Part shown: in pieces, positions 1 to 6,799 of the stretch
How the letters are laid out: each line of letters opens with the position of its first letter
How positions within the stretch are numbered: position 1 is the first letter of the stretch
Source of the DNA: Alphaproteobacteria bacterium
GTDB taxonomy: Bacteria > Pseudomonadota > Alphaproteobacteria > UBA9219
Assembly: GCA_028716765.1 (NCBI GenBank)
Contig: JAQUPC010000016.1
Coordinates: 1 to 24,727, forward strand
DNA: 24,727 bases
Direction of reading: 5' to 3'
Notes under the pieces: generated by a model
Told to the model about the DNA's origin: nothing
The model's input: the letters and a program-made list of their open reading frames with translations, nothing else
The model's database searches: none
Translations under genes and position numbers: made by a program

Positions 1-52
1 CAAGCGACGACAGGACGCAGAGAAGGGCCGGGAAAAGCCGTGCGCGCCGCAT
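1..52 (-). CDS. 5' end of a secreted protein, probably lytic transglycosylase MltA (partial)
   Basis: The ATG lies at 52-50 and shares one base with the timA stop codon (TGATG arrangement), so the two genes are probably translationally coupled. The visible 17 codons encode Met-Arg-Arg-Ala-Arg followed by a hydrophobic stretch with a Cys, which looks like a signal peptide. In alphaproteobacteria the gene directly downstream of timA is usually the membrane-bound lytic murein transglycosylase A gene. The identity rests on that synteny only, because the gene runs out of the window. Confidence 0.5.
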   Translation of the reverse strand, partial: MRRARLFPALLCVLSSL

Positions 53-720
53 CAAGCCTGCGTCTCGACGAGTTGCCAGTTCGGATCGTCCGACTTCAGG
101 TCGCGCGCGAACGTCCACGTGTCGCGAATTTCTTCGGTCTGCCCGGGCGCTCCCAAAACGATTTGCCCTGCGGCGTTGCGAACGACGTTGGTTTGATGGC
201 TTGTAAAATCTACCGTCAGAAAGGCGCGCGAGTCCTCGAGGCGCGCGCGCGCGATATCGGCGTCGGCGATGCGTTCGATATGCGCCTCCAGCGTCTCGCC
301 CGCCTCCTTGCGCGCCGCGACGGCTTTTTCGAAACTTTCGCGCACGGACGGCGCCAGCCAGGCGGACACGGGCGAAAGATCGCCTTTGGCGAAGGTTTCG
401 ACGATGATCGTGAAGGCCGTTTTCGCGCCCTGCAGAAACGTCTTTTCGTCGAACGCAGGGTCCGTTTCCCTGATCAAATCCAGCGCGCCCGCCAACGACG
501 CCACGGCATGCCCTTCGGGCGTAATGACGGGCGGCTCCGTTCCCGGCACGCTCTTGGGCAGCACCATGACATCCTCTTCGTCCTTTTCCCCCGGCAAGGA
601 CGCGGCAAAAGGATTGGGGCGTTCCGGCTCGTCGTCATTGCGGCGGCCGAGCACGAGCCAAAGCCGGCCAAGAATAAAGGCGGCGATGGCCGCCAGAAGA
701 ATGATATCAAGATTGTTCAT
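52..720 (-). CDS. timA: Tim44-like protein TimA
   Basis: The 222-residue protein starts with a single hydrophobic segment (about residues 5-24), followed by a charged, Pro-rich linker and a C-terminal Tim44-like domain from about residue 80 to the end. This is the plan of bacterial TimA proteins, homologues of the mitochondrial import factor Tim44, which sit at the inner membrane. The start ATG at 720-718 is preceded by an AAGGTG ribosome-binding site. The gene is divergent from secB, a conserved alphaproteobacterial pairing that supports the call. The leader region shared with secB is 721-883. The molecular role in bacteria is not firmly known; a link to membrane protein assembly is inferred from homology. 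Confidence 0.9.
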   Translation of the reverse strand: MNNLDIILLAAIAAFILGRLWLVLGRRNDDEPERPNPFAASLPGEKDEEDVMVLPKSVPGTEPPVITPEGHAVASLAGALDLIRETDPAFDEKTFLQGAKTAFTIIVETFAKGDLSPVSAWLAPSVRESFEKAVAARKEAGETLEAHIERIADADIARARLEDSRAFLTVDFTSHQTNVVRNAAGQIVLGAPGQTEEIRDTWTFARDLKSDDPNWQLVETQA

Positions 721-883
721 GCGGCACCTTTCACGCCCCCAAGACTAGCGCACTCCGGAACGGCTGCACAGTTTTTTGCGTCTTCCGCAAAAGCGGGCCT
801 TGCGGCGCGTTCTGTCCGCGCCGTTGTGCCGTTCGCCGTTCCGTGTTAGTCAGGCCCGTCTTTTTTTCAAGGAGAGCGTGGCG

Positions 884-1360
884 ATGACAGCCTTATCACC
901 GGACGGCGCCCCGGCGGCCCCGGTCCAGATTGCGGTAAACAACCAGTATATAAAGGACTTTTCGTTCGAGAGCCCGGGCGCGCCGCAGGTTTTCGCCCAA
1001 TTGACCGCCATGCCTGCGCTCAATGTCGGCGTTAACGTGCAAACGCGTACGCTGGCGGAAAACATTTATGAAGTCGTGCTTATGCTGAAGCTCGAGGCGA
1101 AGGCCGGGGACAAGACGGCTTTTATCGCCGAACTCGCTTACGGCGGCGTTATCACGGTCCCGCCGGTTCCCGAAGAAGCGCTGCGGTTCGTCCTTCTGGT
1201 CGAAGCGCCGCGCCTTTTGTTTCCTTTTGCGCGCAGCATCGTCGCCAACGCCGTCAGCGACGGCGGGTTCCCGCCGCTTTTGATCAACCCGATCGATTTC
1301 GTCGCGCTCTATCAATCGCAGGCGGTGCAGATGGAAAGGCCCGCGGAAGGTTCGGCTTAA
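884..1360 (+). CDS. secB: Protein-export chaperone SecB
   Basis: The 158-residue protein has SecB features throughout: the NNQYIKDFSFE segment near the N-terminus, the LAENIYEVVLML strand, and the terminal GGFPPLLINPIDF motif. SecB is a cytosolic homotetramer that holds unfolded preproteins and hands them to SecA. ATG 884 is chosen because AAGGAGA lies about 8 bases upstream and upstream in-frame codons do not look SecB-like. It is divergent from timA. The last 91 bases (1270-1360) are repeated at 2553-2643, so the 3' end of this gene has been an insertion or recombination target; the gene itself reads as complete. Confidence 0.96.
   Translation: MTALSPDGAPAAPVQIAVNNQYIKDFSFESPGAPQVFAQLTAMPALNVGVNVQTRTLAENIYEVVLMLKLEAKAGDKTAFIAELAYGGVITVPPVPEEALRFVLLVEAPRLLFPFARSIVANAVSDGGFPPLLINPIDFVALYQSQAVQMERPAEGSA
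1270..1360 (+). repeat. Outer direct repeat, copy 1 (3' end of secB)
   Basis: Bases 1270-1325 are identical to 2553-2608. The following 35 bases to the TAA stop match with several substitutions, most of them synonymous (for example GCG/GCC, GAA/GAG, GGT/GGA). Upstream of 1270 the two loci share nothing. This is the pattern left when an element integrates at a gene's 3' end and supplies a replacement end, like attL/attR. Confidence 0.85.
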
Positions 1361-1479
1361 TAGTGCGCTGAAAGGCTATTGCCTCTGTCGCTCTAACCCT
1401 TGCCGGGCTTGGCGTTGCTGGCCGCCCCCTATACACTCCCTTACCCTTACCTATATTTTGAAACACCTGTAAGCAAAGA

Positions 1480-1497
1480 GGGCCTGTGGATAGGCCC
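1480..1497. repeat. Small perfect inverted repeat
   Basis: GGGCCT at 1480-1485 pairs with AGGCCC at 1492-1497 across a 6-base loop. There is no T-run on either strand directly after it, so it is not a standard terminator; it could be a weak secB 3' hairpin or an element end. Confidence 0.4.
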
Positions 1498-1570
1498 AAA
1501 ACGCGGGGAGAGGGAAGGGTTAAAAAGGAAAAAGAATTAGGGATGGATTTTTTCTTTTCTATTGCCCCGA

Positions 1571-1590
1571 CCTCAAGTCAGCCCGAGCCG
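1571..1590. repeat. Inner direct repeat, copy 1
   Basis: These 20 bases match 2300-2319 at 19 positions. Read on the minus strand, both copies spell the last codons of the Toprim-protein gene (Arg-Leu-Gly-Leu-Thr-stop), and the single difference (ACT versus ACG) is silent. This copy therefore looks like a stray 3' tail of the Toprim gene. The two copies bracket the Cys-rich protein gene. Confidence 0.7.
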
Positions 1591-1907
1591 ATCTTAAACT
1601 TTCCGTAATCTTTAGCTGGCACAATGGGTAGGCGTTTTCCCACAAGGAGGCCCTGCCTATGCGCGCCCGTCTTGTTTTTGCCGTTCTTGCTCTTATGAGC
1701 CTTTCGTTTCCGGCTTTAGCTGAAATTAAAATGCCGGGCTATCCGTGCACCGAATTGGGTATAACGACGATGGGGGATGATCGTACGACCCTTGTTGCCT
1801 GCCTGCTCATGAACGCAGATGCGTCATCCACAGGTGCAAGCTGCGCTATTGCCGCCACCGTCGGTAATAGCTGCGTGTGGAAGTCGATGTCTACTCTTAT
1901 CCCCGTA

Positions 1908-2031
1908 TGCACACATAGTGGCGAAGCTTTGCAATTCGACGGAACAAAGTTTTCATGTGCAGTTCCTCCCCCCCCATTGCACAGGCAGCGATAAAGCTCT
2001 GCAATTTGATGGGTCAACGTTTTCTTGCGCG
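1908..2031 (+). repeat. Tandem 54-base coding repeat (two 18-codon units)
   Basis: Unit 1 is 1908-1961 and unit 2 is 1978-2031. Both encode an 18-residue block that starts with Cys-Thr and ends with ALQFDG, two variable residues and FSCA. The starts are 70 bases apart, one more than a multiple of three, which locates the frame error between the units at the C tract. Confidence 0.8.
1968..1975 (+). repeat. C8 homopolymer tract (possible switch)
   Basis: Eight consecutive C sit inside the Cys-rich protein gene at the exact point where the frame is lost. With seven C the two conserved halves are in frame. Such tracts are classic slippage sites, though a simple disabling mutation or a sequencing error would look the same. 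Confidence 0.7.
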
Positions 2032-2299
2032 ACAGTTAGCGCTGGGAGTGGCAGTAGCAGTAGCACCACCGGTGGCGCATCTTGTGGGGCTGTTACCAAT
2101 CCTTCTGGGTTGTGGTTTGCGACTACTTTACCAGGAGCGGCCGATCAACAGGTGGTTGTGGGAACAACGTGCAAACACCCCGGGACTGACTGCTGCTCTG
2201 GTGATCAATATCAATGCCGAGACGGCACATGGAATCTAGTAAGTGTTCCGTGTGCCGGGTATGTGGGGGGACTTTACTGAGATAGTGATGTAGAAAGCG

Positions 2300-2319
2300 C
2301 CTCACGTCAGCCCGAGCCG
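2300..2319. repeat. Inner direct repeat, copy 2
   Basis: This is the partner of 1571-1590 and forms the true 3' end of the Toprim-gene fragment on the minus strand. Confidence 0.7.
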
Positions 2320-2552
2320 GTATTTTAGCATCTCATTCCAACCTTTGCCCGTGCCCGGCTCCAGCAGCGTCCGGCGCACCTTGCGGCCGACAGGAACAAG
2401 GGCCTTCACTTCCTCAGAAAGCTTTTCCCCGGCGTCATCAAGATCGAAGGCGAGGATCACGACCGAGCCGTCCGGCATCTTTTCCATAGCGTCCCGCAGG
2501 AGGGCGGGCTGTGGAGGGATCGAGGGCGCCGCCCGTGGACATAGTGCGGGCG
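2302..2552 (-). pseudogene. C-terminal fragment of a Toprim-domain (plasmid primase-like) protein
   Basis: The minus-strand frame ending at TGA 2304-2302 encodes about 80 residues including SVVILAFDLDDAGEKLSEEV and, near its end, GKGWNEMLKYRLGLT. The hydrophobic strand followed by an acidic D-x-D-x-A-G segment is typical of a Toprim fold, as in DnaG and in DUF3991/Toprim proteins of plasmids and mobilisable elements. No start codon belonging to this gene exists: upstream the frame runs into antisense of the secB 3' copy at 2553, so the N-terminal part was removed at that junction. It is evidence of a former mobile element. The precise family needs a profile search. Confidence 0.6.
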
Positions 2553-2643
2553 CCCGCCGCTTTTGATCAACCCGATCGATTTCGTCGCGCTCTATCAATC
2601 GCAGGCGGGGCAGATGGAAAGGCCCGCCGAGGGAACGGCTTAA
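2553..2643 (+). repeat. Outer direct repeat, copy 2 (secB 3'-end remnant)
   Basis: From 2554 this copy encodes the last 29 residues of SecB plus the TAA stop at 2641-2643, with Val-to-Gly and Ser-to-Thr changes and several silent changes relative to the full gene. It has no start or upstream secB sequence. It either is the original chromosomal secB end displaced by integration, or came in by recombination with another allele. Confidence 0.85.
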
Positions 2644-2702
2644 CAGGGATCAGGGTTTTCAGCGGTGCGCCGAATGCATTGCGTTCGCAACGCTCCTCTC
2701 AT

Positions 2703-2723
2703 CCGAGCCCCGAGCCCCGAGCC
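2703..2723. repeat. Three perfect 7-base tandem repeats
   Basis: CCGAGCC occurs three times in a row, ending at the base before the rho stop codon. A small hairpin (GCGTT, 3-base loop, AACGC) lies just to the left at 2681-2693. Together they fill the space between the convergent secB remnant and rho; no T-run makes an intrinsic terminator. Confidence 0.5.
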
Positions 2724-4022
2724 TTAATCAGAACTCCCGCGCCGCGGCTTGGCGATGTCGTTCGTGTTCTGGCTCATGGATTCGAAGAAGTCGTTGTTCG
2801 TCTTGCTGTATTTAAGCTTGTCGAGCAGGAACTCCATCGCGTCGGTGACGCCCATGGGCAACAGGACGCGGCGCAGCACCCACATTTTCGACATCGTGCC
2901 CTTGTCGACGAGCAATTCCTCCTTGCGCGTGCCGGACTTGGTGATGTCGATGGCCGGGAACGTGCGGCGATCGGACAGTTTGCGGTCGAGAATGATTTCC
3001 GAATTGCCGGTGCCCTTGAACTCTTCGAAGATCACTTCGTCCATGCGGCTGCCGGTGTCGATCAGCGCCGTGGCGACGATCGTCAGCGAGCCGCCTTCCT
3101 CGATGTTGCGCGCCGCGCCGAAGAAGCGCTTGGGCCGCTGCAGGGCGTTGGCGTCGACGCCGCCCGTCAGCACCTTGCCGGAGGAGGGCACCACGGTGTT
3201 GTAGGCGCGCGCGAGGCGCGTGATGGAATCGAGCAGAATAACCACGTCGCGCTTGTGCTCGACGAGCCGTTTGGCCTTTTCGATGACCATTTCCGCCACC
3301 TGAACGTGGCGCGAGGCCGGTTCGTCGAACGTCGAGCTGACGACTTCGCCCTTGACCGAGCGCGCCATATCCGTGACTTCCTCGGGCCGTTCGTCGATCA
3401 AAAGCACGATCAGGAACACCTCTGGGTGGTTCTTGGCGATGGCGTGGGCAATGTTTTGCAGCAAAACGGTTTTGCCGGTGCGCGGCGGCGCAACGATCAG
3501 GCCCCGCTGGCCCATGCCGAGCGGCGCGATCAGATCGATGACGCGCGTCGAGAAATCCTTTTTCGTGGGCTCCTGAATTTCCAGCTTGAGGCGGCGGTTG
3601 GGGTAGAGCGGCGTCAGGTTGTCGAACCCGATGCGATGACGCGTTTTTTCCGGCTCTTCGAAGTTGATGCGGTTGACCTTCAAAAGCGCGAAATAGCGCT
3701 CCTGATCCTTCGGCGCGCGGATCTCGCCCTCGATCGTGTCGCCAGTGCGAAGACTGAATTTGCGCACCTGACTCGGCGAAACGTAGATATCGTCGGGCCC
3801 GGCGAGGTAGTTGGATTCGGGCGAGCGCAGAAAGCCGAAGCCGTCCGGCAAAACCTCGAGGACGCCGTCGCCGTAAATGGCCTTGTCCTGCATGGCTTCA
3901 GCCTTGAGGATGGCGAACATCATTTCCTGCTTGCGCATGGTGCCCGCGTTTTCAATTTGCAGTTCTTCGGCGAACGCCAGAAGCTCCGCGGGCGTTTTGG
4001 TTTTTAGTTCACGTAGATTCAT
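2724..4022 (-). CDS. rho: Transcription termination factor Rho
   Basis: The 432-residue protein is a full-length hexameric RNA-dependent ATPase that ends transcription. It shows the Rho N-terminal helical domain (residues 1-45), the cold-shock-like RNA-binding fold with GFGFLR at 61-66, the P-loop APPRTGKT at 178-185, the Walker B segment [10 protein letters not shown] around 255-265, and the [19 protein letters not shown] and KGTGN loops that contact ATP and RNA. ATG 4022 has AAGG upstream. In most alphaproteobacteria rho is followed by the DUF6489/mnmE genes; here its 3' end faces secB, which marks a rearrangement point. A 343-base leader precedes it, long enough for autoregulation, though no specific element is visible. 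Confidence 0.98.
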   Translation of the reverse strand: MNLRELKTKTPAELLAFAEELQIENAGTMRKQEMMFAILKAEAMQDKAIYGDGVLEVLPDGFGFLRSPESNYLAGPDDIYVSPSQVRKFSLRTGDTIEGEIRAPKDQERYFALLKVNRINFEEPEKTRHRIGFDNLTPLYPNRRLKLEIQEPTKKDFSTRVIDLIAPLGMGQRGLIVAPPRTGKTVLLQNIAHAIAKNHPEVFLIVLLIDERPEEVTDMARSVKGEVVSSTFDEPASRHVQVAEMVIEKAKRLVEHKRDVVILLDSITRLARAYNTVVPSSGKVLTGGVDANALQRPKRFFGAARNIEEGGSLTIVATALIDTGSRMDEVIFEEFKGTGNSEIILDRKLSDRRTFPAIDITKSGTRKEELLVDKGTMSKMWVLRRVLLPMGVTDAMEFLLDKLKYSKTNNDFFESMSQNTNDIAKPRRGSSD

Positions 4023-4365
4023 GAGACCTTGGGTGTTGTATTGTTAGGAAAAGGCTTGAAGGCCGCCGGCTCTTACGGCGCCGGTTTTTTCTGTGTGCTG
4101 CGCCCGGTTTTTACCGAAACCTGTGGCGCCCTTTCTTTTTGCTGCGTTCCGGAAAACCATCTTCGTCGAGTTAAAAACCCGCGCGCAAAGCTGGCCGCTA
4201 AAGATCGATTACCTGATTGGCGTGCGCGGCCCGTTGGCGCTTGAGGAGGGGGTTCCGGCTAAAATAAAAAGTCAGGGACTGGAAAAGTCGCATTCAAGTT
4301 AGGAACGCTTTAGAGGATTTTGCGCGGAAAGTCAAAAAAAATCCACCGTTTCCTAGTCTTTGACA
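4023..4365. other. Intergenic region between hemH and rho
   Basis: No convincing gene is seen in these 343 bases. Two overlapping plus-strand frames of about 70 codons (from 4029 and 4093) lack a ribosome-binding site and any family signature. hemJ often occupies this position in alphaproteobacteria, but no CopD/HemJ-like frame remains. The stretch is presumably the rho leader and promoter region, transcribed leftwards. GC-rich inverted sequence followed by T6 at about 4064-4088 could form a weak plus-strand hairpin. Confidence 0.5.
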
Positions 4366-5346
4366 TTAACCATAAAATTGTCTTTGGCCTTCGGGCGCTT
4401 GCTTGAGCGCCGCGCCGACGAGCCTTGCCAATCCGTCGATAAACGCCTTTTCCGTCCCGGCCGCCGGAGCGCGCGCAAAATAGGGCGCGCCCGCGCTTAG
4501 GGCAAGGGCCTTCCCGTCGCGATCAAGCTCGACAAGCGTTTCCAGATTCTCCGCGGCAAAGGATATGGGCACGACAAGAACCGGCTGTTTCTTGTCTGCC
4601 GCTTTTTTGATTTCCTCTTCCAGAGAAGGCCCGGTCCAGCGGAAGGGCCCTGCCCGGCTTTGGTAACAAAGACCCCAGTCAAGACCGGGTATGGCGAGCG
4701 CTTCGGCCAGGGCTTCGGCCGTATGCTTGCATTGCCGGGGATAAGGGTCGCCCCGCCGTACGATTGTTTCCGGCAATCCGTGGGCGGAAAACAAAACGCG
4801 CGGCGTTCCGTGCCTTGCGGCTTCCTTGTAGATTTCTCCCGTTTTTTGCGCCAGCGCAGAGATAAAGCCGGGTTCGCACGGATAGTCGGGGACAATTATT
4901 ATATCCCGTTCTCCGGAAAAAACCTGCTTCAGTTCACGCCATCCCGATCCGGTCGTGACCGTCGAGAATTGCGGATAAAGGGGCAGAAAAACGATTTTAT
5001 CGGGCCGCCACGCCTTTATTTCGGCGCACGCATCGCGAATGAAGGGGCGGCTGTAGCGCATAGCCACGAAACACCGCACGGTATTTTGCATTCCTGCCAG
5101 CCGTTCTTCCAGCGCGCGCGCCTGTTCTTTCGTGTGCGCATAAACGGGCGAGCGGCCGCCGATGTGCGCATAAAGCTGTTTGGTCTTTCTTGTACGAAAA
5201 AGCGCCAGCACCAACGCCAGCGTTTGCCGCAGGGATGCCGGAATCCGGAAAACGCAAGGGTCGCTGAACAATCGATAGAGATAGAAAAACGTCTCCCGTG
5301 GATTTTCCGGCCCGCCGAAGTTAAGAAGAAGAACGGCGACTTTCAT
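4366..5346 (-). CDS. hemH: Ferrochelatase
   Basis: The 326-residue protein inserts ferrous iron into protoporphyrin IX, the last step of protohaem synthesis. The N-terminal LLLNFGGP, the catalytic His in SAHGLPE (H189), CYQSRAGPFRWTGPS around 227-241, and the second active-site region AAENLETLVELD with E266 are all present; the usual SEH triplet reads AEN here. I choose ATG 5346 because the protein then begins exactly at the ferrochelatase N-terminus. One base separates this ATG from the hemE stop (TAA-A-ATG), so the two are co-translated. The frame continues 87 codons further upstream, but that part only antisenses or overlaps hemE. Confidence 0.96.
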   Translation of the reverse strand: MKVAVLLLNFGGPENPRETFFYLYRLFSDPCVFRIPASLRQTLALVLALFRTRKTKQLYAHIGGRSPVYAHTKEQARALEERLAGMQNTVRCFVAMRYSRPFIRDACAEIKAWRPDKIVFLPLYPQFSTVTTGSGWRELKQVFSGERDIIIVPDYPCEPGFISALAQKTGEIYKEAARHGTPRVLFSAHGLPETIVRRGDPYPRQCKHTAEALAEALAIPGLDWGLCYQSRAGPFRWTGPSLEEEIKKAADKKQPVLVVPISFAAENLETLVELDRDGKALALSAGAPYFARAPAAGTEKAFIDGLARLVGAALKQAPEGQRQFYG

Positions 5347-5347
5347 T

Positions 5348-6376
5348 TTACCCGGCCCACGTGCGAACCTGTTCGACGAGCCTGGCGACGTTTTCCGGCG
5401 GCGTTTGCGGCAAAATGCCGTGACCAAGATTGAAAATATGGCGCGGTCCGAACGTTGCGATGATGGCATCGACGGCCTTTTGCATGTCTCTGCCTCCGCT
5501 AACGAGAAGCCGGGGGTCGAGATTCCCTTGCAGCGGTTTAACGGGCTGAAGGGCGCTGCGCGCGAAAGAAAGGGATATATTTTGATCGATGCCGAGGGCG
5601 TCGACACCCGTTTGTTCGACGAAGGCTTTATAATCCTCCGGTAAGGCCCCGCGCGGAAACCCGATCACGGGGACGTTCGGATATTCTTTTTTCAGCGCCG
5701 CAACGAGTTCGCGCGTCGGCTCGACAACCAAACGTTGAAAAGCGTTTCCGCGCAACAATCCGGCCCAGCTATCGAAGATCTGAATGACTTCGGCTCCGGC
5801 TTCGATTTGCCGGCCAAGATATTCAAGCGTCGCATCGTGCAACAGGGAAAAAAGCCGGGCCACGAATGCAGGATTTTTTTCCTCGGCCGCCGTTGCTGCG
5901 GGGAACCCTTCCGCGCTCCCGCCGTCGATCATGTAACAGGCGACGGTCCATAAGCCGCCGGCAAAGCCTATCCGTGTGACGGCATCGGGAAGTTCGCCCT
6001 CCAGCCGGCTTAAGGTTTCAAAGACGGGCTCGAGCAAGCCGATATTCCACCGCAACTTCTCCAGATCTTTTTCGGAACGAATGGGAAGAATTTCAGGCTT
6101 TTTACCCTCTTCAAACGACGGCTTTCGTCCAAGCGCGTAGGGAACGAGGAGAATATCGGCAAATAAAATGGCCGCATCGAGGCCGAACCGCCGTATGGGT
6201 TGAAGGGTAATTTCCGTAGCGAGATCTGGCGTGAGACAAAGATCGAGAAAACCGTCCGCCCGTTTTCGCAATTCCCGGTATTCAGGAAGATAGCGGCCAG
6301 CCTGCCGCATAAACCATAACGGCATACGGCTTGCTGTCCGGTTCGACAACAGATCGAGAAGGGGTTTTCCCTCCAT
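5348..6376 (-). CDS. hemE: Uroporphyrinogen decarboxylase
   Basis: The 342-residue protein converts uroporphyrinogen III to coproporphyrinogen III. It has the RQAGRYLPEY signature (R24-R28), the catalytic Asp in FADILL (D74), and a His-rich C-terminal NLGHGILPQTPPENV segment. One deviation is clear: the second signature, normally GxxGAPWT, reads GFAGGLWT at 137-144, with Leu142 (codon TTA at 5953-5951) where Pro is nearly invariant. The gene heads the minus-strand hemE-hemH pair and borders the proposed oriC. Its ribosome-binding site is weak. Despite the altered signature, the frame is intact and the enzyme is probably active. Confidence 0.96.
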   Translation of the reverse strand: MEGKPLLDLLSNRTASRMPLWFMRQAGRYLPEYRELRKRADGFLDLCLTPDLATEITLQPIRRFGLDAAILFADILLVPYALGRKPSFEEGKKPEILPIRSEKDLEKLRWNIGLLEPVFETLSRLEGELPDAVTRIGFAGGLWTVACYMIDGGSAEGFPAATAAEEKNPAFVARLFSLLHDATLEYLGRQIEAGAEVIQIFDSWAGLLRGNAFQRLVVEPTRELVAALKKEYPNVPVIGFPRGALPEDYKAFVEQTGVDALGIDQNISLSFARSALQPVKPLQGNLDPRLLVSGGRDMQKAVDAIIATFGPRHIFNLGHGILPQTPPENVARLVEQVRTWAG

Positions 6377-6497
6377 GCTTTACTTTTCCCCTCTTATTTT
6401 CCCAATCAATATATAAATAATAGGTGGTTGAAGATAGTGGGGGCGCGAAATAAAGGGGATTATTTTTAATCACCTCAAACCGCCGGGCTCCGGAATT

Positions 6498-6506
6498 TTA
6501 CGCACA
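6498..6506 (+). promoter_or_regulatory. DnaA-box-like 9-mer
   Basis: TTACGCACA differs from TTATNCACA at one position and lies in the candidate origin. Confidence 0.4.
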
Positions 6507-6666
6507 TTATCGTAACGGCGGCGACATGAAAGAAAAAGTGAATAAATCATGAATAACGGCGGCGGACATGCCGTGGATATCGTTGTGGAAAGTGGGGGTA
6601 AGCGCCGTGGAATTTTTCCCCGTATTTCACAGCCTCTGGAAAAAAACCATCCAAGGAAAACGGATG

Positions 6667-6675
6667 TGTGCATAA
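6667..6675 (-). promoter_or_regulatory. DnaA-box-like 9-mer, full consensus match
   Basis: TGTGCATAA, read on the minus strand, is TTATGCACA and fits the DnaA-box consensus TTATNCACA exactly. It is the best such site noted in the hemE-ppsR gap. Confidence 0.5.
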
Positions 6676-6799
6676 AAAAGGAAAGGCGGAAACAGAATTT
6701 GCATTCCTCATAACTCATGACCATTATCCTCGTTATGCTTGGGCCTGTTGATATCCTGTACTCCAAATCCCGCGCCGTCTCCTTTTATAAGGATATTGT

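Larger units (their letters stand above)
1361..1658. other. Non-coding left arm of the accessory scar
   Basis: No gene is convincing in this 298-base stretch between the secB stop and the next start. It holds pyrimidine-rich repeats (CCCTTA units around 1438-1451), an inverted repeat at 1480-1497, an A/T-rich run around 1518-1562, and the first copy of a 20-base repeat at 1571-1590. AGGAGG near 1644-1649 serves the gene at 1659. The base composition is poorer in GC than the flanking housekeeping genes. Confidence 0.6.
1659..2280 (+). pseudogene. Frameshifted or phase-variable secreted Cys-rich repeat protein
   Basis: As written, the reading frame from ATG 1659 stops at 1994 (111 residues). 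A preceding AGGAGG supports the start, and residues 1-22 form a signal peptide ending in Ala-Leu-Ala. The continuation lies in the next frame and runs to TGA at 2278-2280. Removing one base from the C8 tract at 1968-1975 joins both parts into about 206 residues. The joined protein carries two tandem 18-residue units of the form Cys-Thr-x-Ser/Gly...ALQFDG..FSCA, one on each side of the C tract, then a Ser/Gly linker and a Cys-rich tail with a CCSGDQYQC motif. The unit resembles short Cys-flanked modules seen in pilus-tip or phage-associated adhesins, but I do not recognise the family. It lies inside the secB-end duplication and is probably acquired. Confidence 0.55.
6377..6799. other. oriC: Candidate chromosomal replication origin (oriC) between hemE and ppsR
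   Basis: This 423-base gap separates minus-strand hemE from plus-strand ppsR. In Caulobacter crescentus the origin lies between hemE and the RP001 homologue, which belongs to the DUF299/ppsR family. An AT-rich tract next to hemE (6381-6420, 30 of 40 bases A or T) could be the unwinding element. DnaA-box-like 9-mers are scattered through it: one matches TTATNCACA exactly (6667-6675, minus strand), one has a single mismatch (6498-6506), and weaker ones lie at 6572-6580, 6584-6592 and 6724-6732. No dnaA gene is in the window. Genes run away from it on both sides. A 98-codon minus frame at 6470-6766 has no coding character. Confidence 0.65.

Noticed and set aside
1480..1497. Intrinsic terminator for secB
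   Set aside because: The stem is perfect, but no T-run follows on the plus strand (A-run instead), so only an inverted repeat is reported.
2511..4007. Long plus-strand open frame of 498 codons opposite rho
   Set aside because: It is the antisense shadow of rho in GC-rich DNA: Arg/Ala/Val/Asp-rich with no family features, while rho is certain.
4093..4302. 69-codon plus-strand frame between hemH and rho
   Set aside because: No ribosome-binding site, no recognisable motif, and it overlaps another equally weak frame.
6470..6766. 98-codon minus-strand frame inside the hemE-ppsR gap
   Set aside because: Low coding character, no Shine-Dalgarno, and it covers the DnaA-box-like sites; better explained as origin DNA.
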